NCBI GenBank assembly: GCA_938040325.1
Contig: CALHXW010000418.1
Location: forward strand, 1 to 36,768
Reading direction: 5' to 3'
Source: an uncultured bacterium
GTDB lineage: Bacteria > Myxococcota_A > UBA9042 > PHBI01
Length of the DNA stretch: 36,768 nucleotides
Shown: positions 23,462-32,046 of the stretch, in pieces
Numbering within the stretch: the stretch's first letter is position 1
Layout of the letters: each line of letters begins with the position of its first letter
Notes under the pieces: generated by a model
The model's input: only the letters and a program-made list of their open reading frames with translations
Told to the model about the DNA's origin: nothing
The model's database searches: none
Position numbers and translations under genes: made by a program

Positions 23462-24409
23462 TCACCACCGGAGGTTGGCGCCAACGACTGCGCCGCCAGG
23501 TGTTGGGCCGACCACCGGCAACAAGCGCGCGGCGGGGCTGGTCACGTCGGTGTCGCCCGAGTCCGTCGCTTCCAAGATCACGAGCAGAACGCCGGTCGCA
23601 AGCAACGCCCCGCCTCCGATGTAGCCAATGCCCTCGATCAGCGACGCTGTCTCGAAGTCGTCGGTGTCGTTGTAGAGGTCAGCGGCTTGCTGCCCAGCCA
23701 CAAAGCCACCGACGCCAAGCCCTAAGCCAAGTCCGATCGCGCCGATACCAAGATAGCCTTTCCACGACATCCCGGCTGTCTCGGGCGGCATCGGCTGCGT
23801 GTCGGCGGGCCCTGCAACGAGCGTGTAGTCCAGCACGGTGGGCTGGTTGGCGGCGCTTGTCTCGGCATTAAAGCTGACGACGAGCCGCTCGTAGCCAGGC
23901 ATCTCGAGAAAGAGCGTGTGCTTGCCTGGACCGACCGAGCTCTCAAACGGGGTCTGGCCCAGGAGCACGCTCTCGTCGTCGATGTAAACGTTTGCCCCGG
24001 CTGGGCGGCTGGTTACGCGAACTCTTGGGCGCATCTCGAGCTTGCAGCGCGCAATGGATGCACGCACGTCCAAGGCATCGACCGGGAACTGCCCCTCACG
24101 CTCGCGATGGCCGTCGAGGTAGCGTTCGTAGGACGCCACACAGGCCGCACCGTCGCCGAGCCGTTCATACGACTTGGCGATGTTGTAGTGATTCCGAGGG
24201 TGCTCGATGATGGCGTTGGCGCGGGTGAACGCATCGATGGCGCCTCTGTAGTCTTGGGCGGCAAAGCGCTGCTCGCCCTCGGTGTAGAGCGCTCGTGCTG
24301 TAGTGAGGGCCTCGTCGCTTGGCTGCGCACTGGCCGTTGTCGCTGACACTAGCAGCGCCGCTCCCACTAGGAGAGCCATCCACCTTCTGGCCGCCATCGT
24401 TGAGTTCAT
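23462..24409 (-). CDS. TPR and PEGA domain membrane protein
   Basis: Encodes 315 aa. ATG at 24409 follows AGGAAG. Signal peptide to about residue 29 (ATTASAQ). Residues about 35-115 are TPR-like (ALYTEGEQRFAAQDYRGAIDAFTRAN). Residues about 126-172 are a PEGA domain with VTSRPAGANVYIDDE, LGQTPFE and PGKHTLFLEMPGYE. Two Gly-rich membrane segments follow, near 218-240 and 258-280. This architecture is common in Myxococcota, where PEGA domains are thought to bind surface or wall components. It sits between the metallophosphatase/GH114 lipoprotein and the FGE-fold lipoprotein, 20 bp and 7 bp away, supporting one envelope complex or pathway. Confidence 0.85.
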   Translation of the reverse strand: MNSTMAARRWMALLVGAALLVSATTASAQPSDEALTTARALYTEGEQRFAAQDYRGAIDAFTRANAIIEHPRNHYNIAKSYERLGDGAACVASYERYLDGHREREGQFPVDALDVRASIARCKLEMRPRVRVTSRPAGANVYIDDESVLLGQTPFESSVGPGKHTLFLEMPGYERLVVSFNAETSAANQPTVLDYTLVAGPADTQPMPPETAGMSWKGYLGIGAIGLGLGLGVGGFVAGQQAADLYNDTDDFETASLIEGIGYIGGGALLATGVLLVILEATDSGDTDVTSPAARLLPVVGPTPGGAVVGANLRW

Positions 24410-24429
24410 CCTGAGCTTCCTTGCTAGGC

Positions 24430-26250
24430 TTAGGGCGCATCACAGCTAAAGCGCAGGCTGTCGTCGAGGTCCCATGACAGACCGAGGACACGGAGTCCTG
24501 CGGCGAGGGCGTTCGCACACATCGCATCGCGCTCTGGCCCGGGGTTGACGAAGCGGTCCTGATACTCGGCGACGAGGACCGCCTTTCCGGCTGCGGTGAA
24601 TGGCGCCAGCACGCTGCACTCTTCGTACTCGTGGCACTGCTCGTTGATGGCAAAGTCGAAGTAGTCGACCAGCGCTTCGACTTGGTCGAGGTCGTTCTTG
24701 AGGGCGACTGACAGGCCCCGAGTGTGCGCTTGGTTGGCGATGAATCGGTTGTAGGTCAGCTGGTCGTCAGCCGTCAGCGGCAGCCCGGGCTCGTTGGTGT
24801 AGCTGTCGACGTTGTCGGGCTCGACGCCGTCGCAGCCGCGGGTGACGGCGAGGTCCAAGCGTGCCTTCATGATGGCGTGGACATTGGGCGAGCGGATATC
24901 GAGCCAGCGCTCGTCGGCAAAGTCGGCCAGAGGGTCGCCGAGGTCGGCCTCGACGAACTGACCGGCGTCTTCGCGCCACGGCTCGTAGGTTCCTGCCGAG
25001 AAGTAGCAGATGACCTTGCGCCCCGCGCCCTGAAGGCTCGCGATGGTGGTCGCCGGCGTATCGAAGAGATCGATGTCGTAGAGGTCGACGTCGTACGTGG
25101 TGTTGAGGGTCCCTTGGAGCTGCCATTGCCAGGTCGTTTCGACCGGTGGTCGGTACCAGTCGCCAGACGTGATGGGTGGCGCGTTGAGGTCGTAGGCAGC
25201 GGGGTCGACGGGGGTCTCATTGCCCAACACGAAGGTGTCATGAACCGTGCCTTGGATGTCGAGGAACGACACGTGAAGCGCGTCGCCTACAACGGCCATA
25301 CCGACCGCGCCATACTCACCCGTAAAGCGTGCCACGCTCTCGGGCAGAGGCGTGCCGAACGGGTGGGTATCGACGCCACCGAGACCGTTGACGAGATAGG
25401 TGACACCGTCTTTCTCGAGACGCTCGTAGACGTGGTCGTCACCCGATAGGGTCAGCTGAACTCCCCAGTCCGCAAAGGGCCACTGCATGTACTCGGCGCT
25501 GCCGTGGCGCTCGCCCGATGAGTACGCCGGATGATGGAAGTAAGCGATCTTGAAAGGCGCATCAGACGCGGTCGCCGTGGCTTCGAGCCAGGTACGCTGC
25601 GCCGTCATCTTCGCGCCACCGTCCTGGTGGCAGTCGACCACGCTGTCGATCGCGTAGAACTCTACGGGCCCACGCCGGAACGTGTAGAACGTCTCGTCGA
25701 CCGGCCCGGCGGGCAGCGTGAAGTACTCCAGGTAGTCGGCCAAGCGCGGATTGTCGCAGTCGTCGCCGTAGTCGTGGTCGCCAGGCACGGGAAAGAAGTT
25801 GTTGGTGGATGCACCCTCGCCCTCGCTGCCCTGGTAGTTGCCGATGAATTCGTGGAAGTACTGACCCACGCCGAGCTCCAACCCGCGGTTGGTGCCCTCG
25901 AACTCAGCGTCGGTGTAGTCATTGTCGCCCACCGTGATGATGAAGTCTGGCCGCCAGCTCTTGATGAGGGCTGCGACCTTGGCGGTCTCGGTATCGGCGA
26001 AGTCGTCGAGGTCGGTGGTGTCGCCAAAGTCACCGATGGCAGCAAAGACGAGCGAGGCGCCGGCTGGCGGAAAAGCGCTGCCGGTCGTGGTTGTGTCCGC
26101 GGCTGGACCTGTGTCCGTGACGGCCGTGTCTGCCGTGCCGGTGTCTTCCTCGAGCACGTCTCCGAGCGGGGGCTCGTCGTCGTCGCCACAGTGAACAGAC
26201 GACAGGGCACCGAGGACCGCGAGGACGGTGAGAGAAGAGAGCGACCGCAT
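24430..26250 (-). CDS. Lipoprotein fusing a metallophosphatase to a GH114 glycosidase domain
   Basis: Encodes 606 aa. ATG at 26250 follows AAGGAC and opens a signal peptide; the lipobox-like SVHC (Cys21) is unusual in having His before Cys. An Asp/Thr linker runs to about residue 58. Domain 1 (about 65-340) is a calcineurin-like/purple-acid-phosphatase-type metallophosphoesterase: AAIGDFGD, VGDNDY, PVPGDHDYG, AYFHHPAYSSG, SGDDHVYER. Domain 2 (about 374-606) is GH114-like (endo-alpha-1,4-polygalactosaminidase): TWQWQLQGTLN, DLYDIDLFDT, VICYFSAGTYEPWR and GCDGVEPDNVDSYT. GH114 enzymes cut alpha-1,4-linked galactosamine polymers found in exopolysaccharides. The pairing suggests breakdown or remodelling of a phosphorylated amino-sugar polymer at the cell surface; that is inference. 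Confidence 0.88.
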   Translation of the reverse strand: MRSLSSLTVLAVLGALSSVHCGDDDEPPLGDVLEEDTGTADTAVTDTGPAADTTTTGSAFPPAGASLVFAAIGDFGDTTDLDDFADTETAKVAALIKSWRPDFIITVGDNDYTDAEFEGTNRGLELGVGQYFHEFIGNYQGSEGEGASTNNFFPVPGDHDYGDDCDNPRLADYLEYFTLPAGPVDETFYTFRRGPVEFYAIDSVVDCHQDGGAKMTAQRTWLEATATASDAPFKIAYFHHPAYSSGERHGSAEYMQWPFADWGVQLTLSGDDHVYERLEKDGVTYLVNGLGGVDTHPFGTPLPESVARFTGEYGAVGMAVVGDALHVSFLDIQGTVHDTFVLGNETPVDPAAYDLNAPPITSGDWYRPPVETTWQWQLQGTLNTTYDVDLYDIDLFDTPATTIASLQGAGRKVICYFSAGTYEPWREDAGQFVEADLGDPLADFADERWLDIRSPNVHAIMKARLDLAVTRGCDGVEPDNVDSYTNEPGLPLTADDQLTYNRFIANQAHTRGLSVALKNDLDQVEALVDYFDFAINEQCHEYEECSVLAPFTAAGKAVLVAEYQDRFVNPGPERDAMCANALAAGLRVLGLSWDLDDSLRFSCDAP

Positions 26251-26399
26251 GGCGGGTCCTTGAAGGGTAGTGTGTGCGGACTCTACCAGAGTTCGCCGAA
26301 GCATTCTTTAGCCCTGGACAGGACGTCGACGGATGGGAGCCTGCCGTCCCACATGCGTCCTCCGTGTGACCTCGCCAGCGGTGTCGCAGGCTCGTCGAC

Positions 26400-26876
26400 T
26401 CAGTCGTTGAGACCCTCGAAGCCGCGCTGGCGGAGTGCATCGTAGAGGACGATCGCCACGGAGTTTGCGAGGTTGAGGCTGCGAATCTTGTCGCTGATTG
26501 GGATGGTGTAGAGGTTATCGCGCTCGCTCGCCATCAGCGCCTTCGGGAGGCCCGCGGTCTCCTTGCCAAAGACAAACCAGATGTCGTCGCTGGCGATCTC
26601 GGGTCCGACCGCGAAGTCGGTATAGGGCTGGGTCGCCCGCGCCGAGTAGAACGCGATGTGCTTGGGAGCGTGGGCCTCAACGAGCGCCTCGAAGGAGTCG
26701 TGCAGATGGAGCTTCACGTGCTCCCAATAGTCGAGCCCAGCGCGTCGCAGACGCTTCTCGTCGAGCGAAAAGCCCAGCTCGCCCACCAGGTGCAGGTCCG
26801 TGTTGGTGCCGGCACACTGGCGCGAGATGTTGCCGGTGTTGGGCGGGATCTGAGGCTCGATCAGAACGACGTGCAT
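26400..26876 (-). CDS. trmL: tRNA (cytidine(34)-2'-O)-methyltransferase
   Basis: Encodes 158 aa, the usual length for this SPOUT family enzyme that 2'-O-methylates the wobble nucleotide of tRNA-Leu isoacceptors using SAM. Visible motifs: MHVVLIEPQIPPNTGNISRQCAG at the start with the conserved Asn and Arg, FGKETAGLP in the middle, and the trefoil-knot SAM site IPISDKIRSLNLANSVAIVLYDALRQ at the C-terminus. It begins 5 bp after the parA-like stop, so the two are probably co-transcribed. Cytoplasmic. Confidence 0.93.
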   Translation of the reverse strand: MHVVLIEPQIPPNTGNISRQCAGTNTDLHLVGELGFSLDEKRLRRAGLDYWEHVKLHLHDSFEALVEAHAPKHIAFYSARATQPYTDFAVGPEIASDDIWFVFGKETAGLPKALMASERDNLYTIPISDKIRSLNLANSVAIVLYDALRQRGFEGLND

Positions 26877-26881
26877 CGGGC

Positions 26882-27985
26882 CTACATCGCCGCCGGTGGC
26901 GAGTAGCTGCGGCTTGCGGTGAAGCTCGGCGCCTGGGTTGGCTTTGTCTTCTCCGAGGCGATCACCCGCTGGACAAGCTTGTCGTAGTCAGAGGCCGCGA
27001 CCGACTTCGGTGCGAACTCAAAGATCGACTTGTGCTTTGCAGGCGCCTCTTTAAGGCGCGTGTTGATGCGGATCGGGTCGAGGACCTTGTCCTTGAAGTA
27101 GGTCTCAAGGTTCTTGATGACCTCATGGCTGATGCGGTTTCGCACGTCGTAGAAGGTCGGCAGAACGCCGAGAATCGTGATGGGGTGACGCAGCTGCTCT
27201 TGGACGTTCTTGAGCGTCTTGAGGATCTGCTTGACGCCTACCAGCGAGAGGTAGTCGCAGGCCACAGGGATCAGCACCTGGTCGGCGAAGTAGAGCGCGT
27301 TCTGGTTGAGCAGGCTGAGGCTCGGACCACAGTCGAGCACGATGTAGTCATAGTCGTCGATGTCGCGAAAGCGGTTCTTCATCGCGCGGGCCGGCTGCTC
27401 GATGTGGGCGAGGTGGACCTCGACCTTGGCGAGCAGCTCGTTGGAGGGCAGCAGGTCCAAGTTCTCGCGGACGTTGACGATGGCGCTTCTCGGCGAGAGC
27501 CCGTCGACCATGACGTGGTAGAGGTTGAACTTGCCCTCGGCGCCGAGGCACACGCCGACGTTGCCCTGGCTGTCCATGTCGACAATGAGGACGCGGTGAC
27601 CGGCGCGGGCAAGCCCGTGGGCAAGCGACACCGTCGTCGTCGTCTTACCGGTGCCGCCCTTTTGGTTCATCACCGCGATGCGGCGAGCACCCCGGCGCTG
27701 CCTGACCTCGGTGCGAATCGGTTGCTCTCGACACTCGGTCGAGCAGAAGAAGCGCTTCTGACCGCCGATAAACGCCATCTGGTAGGCGTAGCGTGGCTCG
27801 AAGCCGGTGTCGCAGGTCGAGCATTTTTGGGTGCGGGTCCCAAAGAGCGCCTGCTCATGGCAGGACTGGCTGCAGTACAGGACCTCGCCGGTGGGCGTGC
27901 GCTGCCGTTGAAAGCTGAATCGAGCAACAAAGCCGGTCCCACAAACGGAGCAGCTTTCCTCATTTTTCGCCGAGTCATTCGACAT
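26882..27985 (-). CDS. ParA-family ATPase with two N-terminal zinc-binding-like modules
   Basis: Encodes 367 aa. ATG at 27985 follows GGGAGGG; the frame is open further upstream but without a better start. Two CxxC...CxxxC modules occupy residues 12-42 (Cys12, 15, 38, 42) and 55-85 (Cys55, 58, 81, 85). Their equal spacing suggests a duplicated zinc finger. The ParA/Soj ATPase follows: deviant Walker A KGGTGKTT (109-116), DMDSQGN, and VLDCGPSLSLL. A C-terminal disordered tail is rich in Ser and Pro. No ParB gene or parS site is adjacent, so this is an orphan ParA, perhaps positioning another cargo. The zinc modules may bind DNA or a partner in place of ParB. Confidence 0.9.
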   Translation of the reverse strand: MSNDSAKNEESCSVCGTGFVARFSFQRQRTPTGEVLYCSQSCHEQALFGTRTQKCSTCDTGFEPRYAYQMAFIGGQKRFFCSTECREQPIRTEVRQRRGARRIAVMNQKGGTGKTTTTVSLAHGLARAGHRVLIVDMDSQGNVGVCLGAEGKFNLYHVMVDGLSPRSAIVNVRENLDLLPSNELLAKVEVHLAHIEQPARAMKNRFRDIDDYDYIVLDCGPSLSLLNQNALYFADQVLIPVACDYLSLVGVKQILKTLKNVQEQLRHPITILGVLPTFYDVRNRISHEVIKNLETYFKDKVLDPIRINTRLKEAPAKHKSIFEFAPKSVAASDYDKLVQRVIASEKTKPTQAPSFTASRSYSPPAAM

Positions 27986-28498
27986 GATTCCCTCCCCAGG
28001 GCGATGAATTGCCATATATGGCAACCGTGGCGATGGTAGCGCTCGCGATAGGCGGGTCAAGAAAACTTGCCAGACGGCCAGACCCGGGGTTTGGTGGGAA
28101 GTCGTTGCTATCGCCACAGCAACCCAGTTTTCGTCTCTGGATCAGGATCTTAGCGCACTAGCGCACGGTCTCGAGCTCCATTCCGTGCCTCCGAAGCGAA
28201 GCTGACTCTCGTGATCGTCAGGCTTTTCGGGGTGTTGACCGGCCTCAACGGCACGCAATGCGCCAAGACTGGCGCCTTGGGGGGCGCGGACGACGAAGGG
28301 CTGTCGACCGTGTTGTTAGGCGGGTGAGCGGCCCATTTCGTCGCGCGCTTGGTCGCTCGCGCTCACCACGAAAGCCGCACCCGTAAAAAAAGTGAAAAGA
28401 CGCGTGCCGTTCGCGCGAGGAGAGGAACAAACCCGTGTAGTCTCTGTTGGACGTAACGGTCGCTTGTCCGCCAGCGACTGCCGCTCTTGGAGGCGACG
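27986..28498. other. Divergent intergenic region between parA-like and aldehyde oxidoreductase genes
   Basis: This 513-bp gap must carry both divergent promoters. Besides the 16-bp palindrome at 28009-28024 it holds a small hairpin, GTTGCT/AGCAAC at 28104-28123, and an A-rich patch near 28384-28399. A minus-strand ORF covers part of it (28245 upward) but runs into the oxidoreductase gene and lacks any recognisable product. No RNA gene or clear -35/-10 pair was found. Confidence 0.45.
28009..28024. promoter_or_regulatory. Perfect 16-bp palindrome upstream of the parA-like gene
   Basis: TTGCCATATATGGCAA is a perfect dyad centred 31 bp upstream of the ParA-like ATG, and AT-rich in an otherwise GC-rich region. 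Position near the expected promoter makes it a good operator candidate for the parA-trmL unit. Which protein binds it is unknown. Confidence 0.55.
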
Positions 28499-31102
28499 AT
28501 GGGAGAAGACGACGCATCGCGAGGTCACTCGCGCCGTAGCTTTCTGAAGGGTCTGGGAATCGCGGCCGGTGCAGTCGCCGTGACCGAGCCTCTGCCCGCG
28601 GCTGCTCGTGCCGGCCAGGCGGCACCTGCTGGGGTCGAGTTGCTCGGGCGACATCGCCGTCCGGTCGTGCTCCAGGTTGACGGCGTCGCTCGCGAGGTCG
28701 CTGTCGAGCCTCGAACAACGCTCCTTGCCGCGCTGCGCGGTGAGCTCGGGGTGATGTCGGTAAAGTCGGTGTGCGAGCGCGGCGCCTGCGGGGCTTGCAC
28801 TGTCCTCGTCGACGGTATTGCCCAGGTGAGCTGCATGACGCTGGCGGTGGACGTGGTGGGTCGTCAGCTGACGACGGCGACAGGAATCGCCGCGGACCCG
28901 ACGAAGAAGCCCCTCGTGGACGCGTTTGCCGCCAGTGATGCGGCGCAGTGCGGCTTCTGTATCCCAGGCTTTTTGGTGCGCAGCGCCGCGCTCCTCGACG
29001 CCAACCCGAGCGCCGATGCCGAGACGGTCAAGCGTGAGCTGTCCGGAAACCTATGCCGCTGCGGGACGTACCCGAAGATCTTTGCCGCGGTCGCGCTTGC
29101 GCAGGGGCGCGGTGCGGCGCCCAAAGACCACCCGCGCGTCGACGTGGTCGAAAAGGTCACGGGAGCCGCCCGCTATGCCGCTGATCAGCACCCAGACGGC
29201 ATGATCATCGGACGCTTTGTGCGCGCTCCGTACGGCGACTCGACGGTGTCCTCAGTTGACGTCGCCGCCGCTCGGAAGGTGCCCGGCGTCATCGAGGTCA
29301 AGATCGACAAGAAGGCGTCACGCTACGCTGGTGAGCGCCTCGGCTTCATCGCAGCCGAGTCCGAACAGGCGGTCGACGATGCGCTTGCTGCCTTGGCGCT
29401 CACGATGCGCGTCGGCTCGCCCGCAACCGACCCCCGGTCGAAGCTCCGCATACCGAAACCCAGCGAGTCGACGACGCGTCGTCTCAAGCAGGCCGCACAC
29501 GTCGTCGAGGCGACCTACACGACCCAGGTGCAGACTCACAGCTCGCTTGAGACCCATGGCTGTGTGGTTGACCCCGACGTGAAGAGGAAGCGCGCCGAGG
29601 TCTTTGCCAGCACTCAGTCGACGTTTGCCTTCCACGAAGGCGTGACGTCGGCGCTTGGCTACCGGGGCAGCAACGTCGTTGTCCACTGCGAGTATGTGGG
29701 TGGCGGCTTTGGCAGCAAGTTCGGTGCAGGGCCAGAGGGCAAGCTGGCAGCTGAGCTTGCCAAGCGCCACAAGCGTCCCTGCAAGGTGATGCTCACCCGC
29801 GCGGGCGAGCACCTCGACTCTGGCAATCGACCGGGCTCGATTCAGTTCATGAAGGTCGGCGTCACGGCCGACGGCAAGATCGCTGGCGGGCAGGTGCACG
29901 TTGCTGGCGTCGTTGGTCATGCTGGCGGCGGCGGCGACGCCAAAAACCCCATCTACTACGACTTCGGACAGGTCCAGCGGAGCCAGCAGACGCTGCACAT
30001 CGCGTCGGGAAAACCGCGTGCGTTCCGTGCACCAGGCCATCCACAGGGCGTCTTCGCGGTCGAGTCGATGATCGACGAGCTGGCGGCAGCAGCGGGCATC
30101 GAGCCGCTTGAGTTTCGGCGTCGAAACGAGACCAGCCCACGACGCGTGCGTCAGCTTGCTCAAGGCGCCGAACGCATCGGCTGGGCTCGACGGCGGCCCG
30201 ACGGCACCTGGCCTGGCCGCTTCAAGCGTGGGTTTGGGTGTGGCGCGGCGGGTTGGTACCACTGGCCAACCCGCTGTGAGGCCGAGGTTGTCATCCATCG
30301 TAGCGGTGAGGTCGTGGTGCGCTCGGGCGTCCAGGACATCGGCACGGGAACGATCACGGTTGTTCGGGATGCGGCCGCGGCGGCGCTCGGGGTGCCCAGG
30401 TCGGTGGTCAAAGCGGAGGTTGGTGACAGTCGGCTGCCCGCTGGCCCAGGCAGTGGCGGGTCGTCTGTGACGCGCGCGGTCGTCCCGGCCGTTGAGGCAG
30501 CGTGCGCCAAGGCCCTCGCGAAGCTCGAAGACCTGACGGGTACAGCGTTCGAGCCCGGTGGCGACTGGCAAGCCGCCTGCCGCAGCTTGCCCGAGGCGAC
30601 GTTTAGCGTTCGTGGCGAGACATCGCGCGGCGCCGCAGGCGAGGGTGACAGCGACGGCGTGCAGCTCGTTGAGGTCGAGGTCGACACGCTCACGGGTCAG
30701 GTCCGGGTCATCAAGGTTGTTGCGATTCAGGCCTGCGGTCGTGTGATGCACAAGCTCGCCGCCGACAACCAGGTGGCTGGTGCGGTCATTCAGGGGATCT
30801 CCTATGCGCTCTTCGAGGAGCGTCGGCTCGACCCGACGACTGGCGCGATGCTGAGCCCCAACCTTGAGGGCTACGCGATCGCTGGCGCTGCGGACGTTCC
30901 CGAGATCGACGTGGTGCTCGACGAGCGCGACACCGACACCGGCGCGCGGGCGCTTGGTGAGCCACCGGCGATTCCGACGGCGGGAGCCATAGCGAACGCA
31001 GTCGCCAACGCGATCGGCGCCCGCGTGCGCGACCTGCCGATCACGCCGCGCCGGGTGATCGAGGCCATGGAGAGCGCGGCGAGTCAGGAGGTGCCGAAGT
31101 GA
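28499..31102 (+). CDS. Tat-exported aldehyde oxidoreductase: 2Fe-2S and molybdopterin subunits fused
   Basis: Encodes 867 aa. ATG at 28499 follows GGAGG (28489-28493). A Tat signal (SRRSFLKG then a hydrophobic stretch) precedes the ferredoxin part with Cys92, Cys97, Cys100, Cys112 and the second cluster Cys151, Cys154, Cys186, Cys188 (NLCRCGTYPKI). From about residue 205 the molybdopterin-cytosine-dinucleotide subunit follows, ending with LGEPPAIPTAGA. Its Glu821 matches the catalytic Glu of the xanthine oxidase family. In E. coli PaoABC these two parts are separate proteins, PaoA and PaoC. The family oxidises aldehydes to acids in the periplasm. GTGA overlap couples it to the FAD subunit. 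Substrate not predictable. Confidence 0.92.
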   Translation: MGEDDASRGHSRRSFLKGLGIAAGAVAVTEPLPAAARAGQAAPAGVELLGRHRRPVVLQVDGVAREVAVEPRTTLLAALRGELGVMSVKSVCERGACGACTVLVDGIAQVSCMTLAVDVVGRQLTTATGIAADPTKKPLVDAFAASDAAQCGFCIPGFLVRSAALLDANPSADAETVKRELSGNLCRCGTYPKIFAAVALAQGRGAAPKDHPRVDVVEKVTGAARYAADQHPDGMIIGRFVRAPYGDSTVSSVDVAAARKVPGVIEVKIDKKASRYAGERLGFIAAESEQAVDDALAALALTMRVGSPATDPRSKLRIPKPSESTTRRLKQAAHVVEATYTTQVQTHSSLETHGCVVDPDVKRKRAEVFASTQSTFAFHEGVTSALGYRGSNVVVHCEYVGGGFGSKFGAGPEGKLAAELAKRHKRPCKVMLTRAGEHLDSGNRPGSIQFMKVGVTADGKIAGGQVHVAGVVGHAGGGGDAKNPIYYDFGQVQRSQQTLHIASGKPRAFRAPGHPQGVFAVESMIDELAAAAGIEPLEFRRRNETSPRRVRQLAQGAERIGWARRRPDGTWPGRFKRGFGCGAAGWYHWPTRCEAEVVIHRSGEVVVRSGVQDIGTGTITVVRDAAAAALGVPRSVVKAEVGDSRLPAGPGSGGSSVTRAVVPAVEAACAKALAKLEDLTGTAFEPGGDWQAACRSLPEATFSVRGETSRGAAGEGDSDGVQLVEVEVDTLTGQVRVIKVVAIQACGRVMHKLAADNQVAGAVIQGISYALFEERRLDPTTGAMLSPNLEGYAIAGAADVPEIDVVLDERDTDTGARALGEPPAIPTAGAIANAVANAIGARVRDLPITPRRVIEAMESAASQEVPK

Positions 31103-32046
31103 AGCCGTTTGACTACGCGATCGCGAAGCACTTGGCGGGCGCCACCAGCACCGTCAGCGATGGCTGGACGCCAAAAGCGGGCGGGATCGACCTGCTCGAC
31201 CGACTCAAGGAGCGCATCGACGACACCGAAAAGGTTGTGTCGGTGGTTGGCCTTAAAGAGCTGTCGCGACTCACCGTCGAGGATGGGCACCTCGTCGTCG
31301 GCGCCAACCTCACCCTCGCGCAGCTGGCGCTCTCTGACCTGGTCCGCAAGCACCTTCATGGTCTTGCAGAGGCAGCTGGGGACGCCGCCACGCCGCAAGT
31401 GCGTGCCAGGGCAACGCTGGCTGGAAACCTCCTGCAGCGGCCGCGCTGTGAGTACTTTCGTCAGGCAGAGCTGAGCTGTCTCAAGCGCGGCGCCGACCAC
31501 TGCGGTGCAGCTGCTGGAGACAACGAGACGCACGCGCTCTTCGGCGCCGGCAAGTGCAGCGCGGTCCACGCCTCGAACCTCGCGCCTGTCTTGGTTGCGG
31601 CCGGAGCGAGCGTGGTGGTGGCAGGGACAAAGCATCGCCGTGAGATTCCTGCTGGCAAGCTCGCGGTATACGACGACAGCAACCTCGGACGGGAGTCGGC
31701 CCTACGACCAGGTGAGGTGATGGTCGAGGCGCGCGTCCCCCTTGGCGTCACTGGATCTGCCTGGCGCGAGGCGCGTCGACGGCAGTCCTTTGACTGGCCA
31801 CTCGCTGGGTGCGCGGTTGTCCAGCGAGGAAGCGCATGGGGGGTGGCGTTTGGCGGTGTCGCCCCGGTTCCCTGGCTCGCCAAGAGCGTAGCAGCAGCGC
31901 TTGAGCGTGGTGGCGATGTGGGGGCGGCGCTGGACGCGATGCTCGCGACCGCGGTCCCGCCCAAAACAGGCCGCTACCGCTTGAAGCTCTTGCGGCAGGT
32001 GGCGCTCGACACGATTGCGGCTGTTCAGAAGCAGGGAGCGAAGTGA
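31099..32046 (+). CDS. FAD-binding subunit of aldehyde oxidoreductase (PaoB-like)
   Basis: Encodes 315 aa. GTG at 31099 overlaps the preceding stop and follows AGGAGG. FAD-binding features of the CO-dehydrogenase/xanthine oxidase medium subunit: VGLKELSRLTVEDGHLVVGANLTLAQLA, then the PQVRARATLAGNLLQRPRCEYFR region and a DDSNLGRE-LRPGEVMVEARVP segment. Cysteines in RPRCEYFRQAELSCLKRG and following (ADHCG, GKCSA) fit the extra [4Fe-4S] cluster site of PaoB-type subunits. No Tat signal of its own, so it probably leaves the cell with the fused subunit. Its stop overlaps the next gene (TGATG). Confidence 0.88.
   Translation: MKPFDYAIAKHLAGATSTVSDGWTPKAGGIDLLDRLKERIDDTEKVVSVVGLKELSRLTVEDGHLVVGANLTLAQLALSDLVRKHLHGLAEAAGDAATPQVRARATLAGNLLQRPRCEYFRQAELSCLKRGADHCGAAAGDNETHALFGAGKCSAVHASNLAPVLVAAGASVVVAGTKHRREIPAGKLAVYDDSNLGRESALRPGEVMVEARVPLGVTGSAWREARRRQSFDWPLAGCAVVQRGSAWGVAFGGVAPVPWLAKSVAAALERGGDVGAALDAMLATAVPPKTGRYRLKLLRQVALDTIAAVQKQGAK

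Noticed and set aside
29318-30751. 477-codon minus-strand open frame inside the aldehyde oxidoreductase gene
   Set aside because: It is antisense to a gene with intact Fe-S and molybdopterin motifs; no domain is visible and it results from high GC content.
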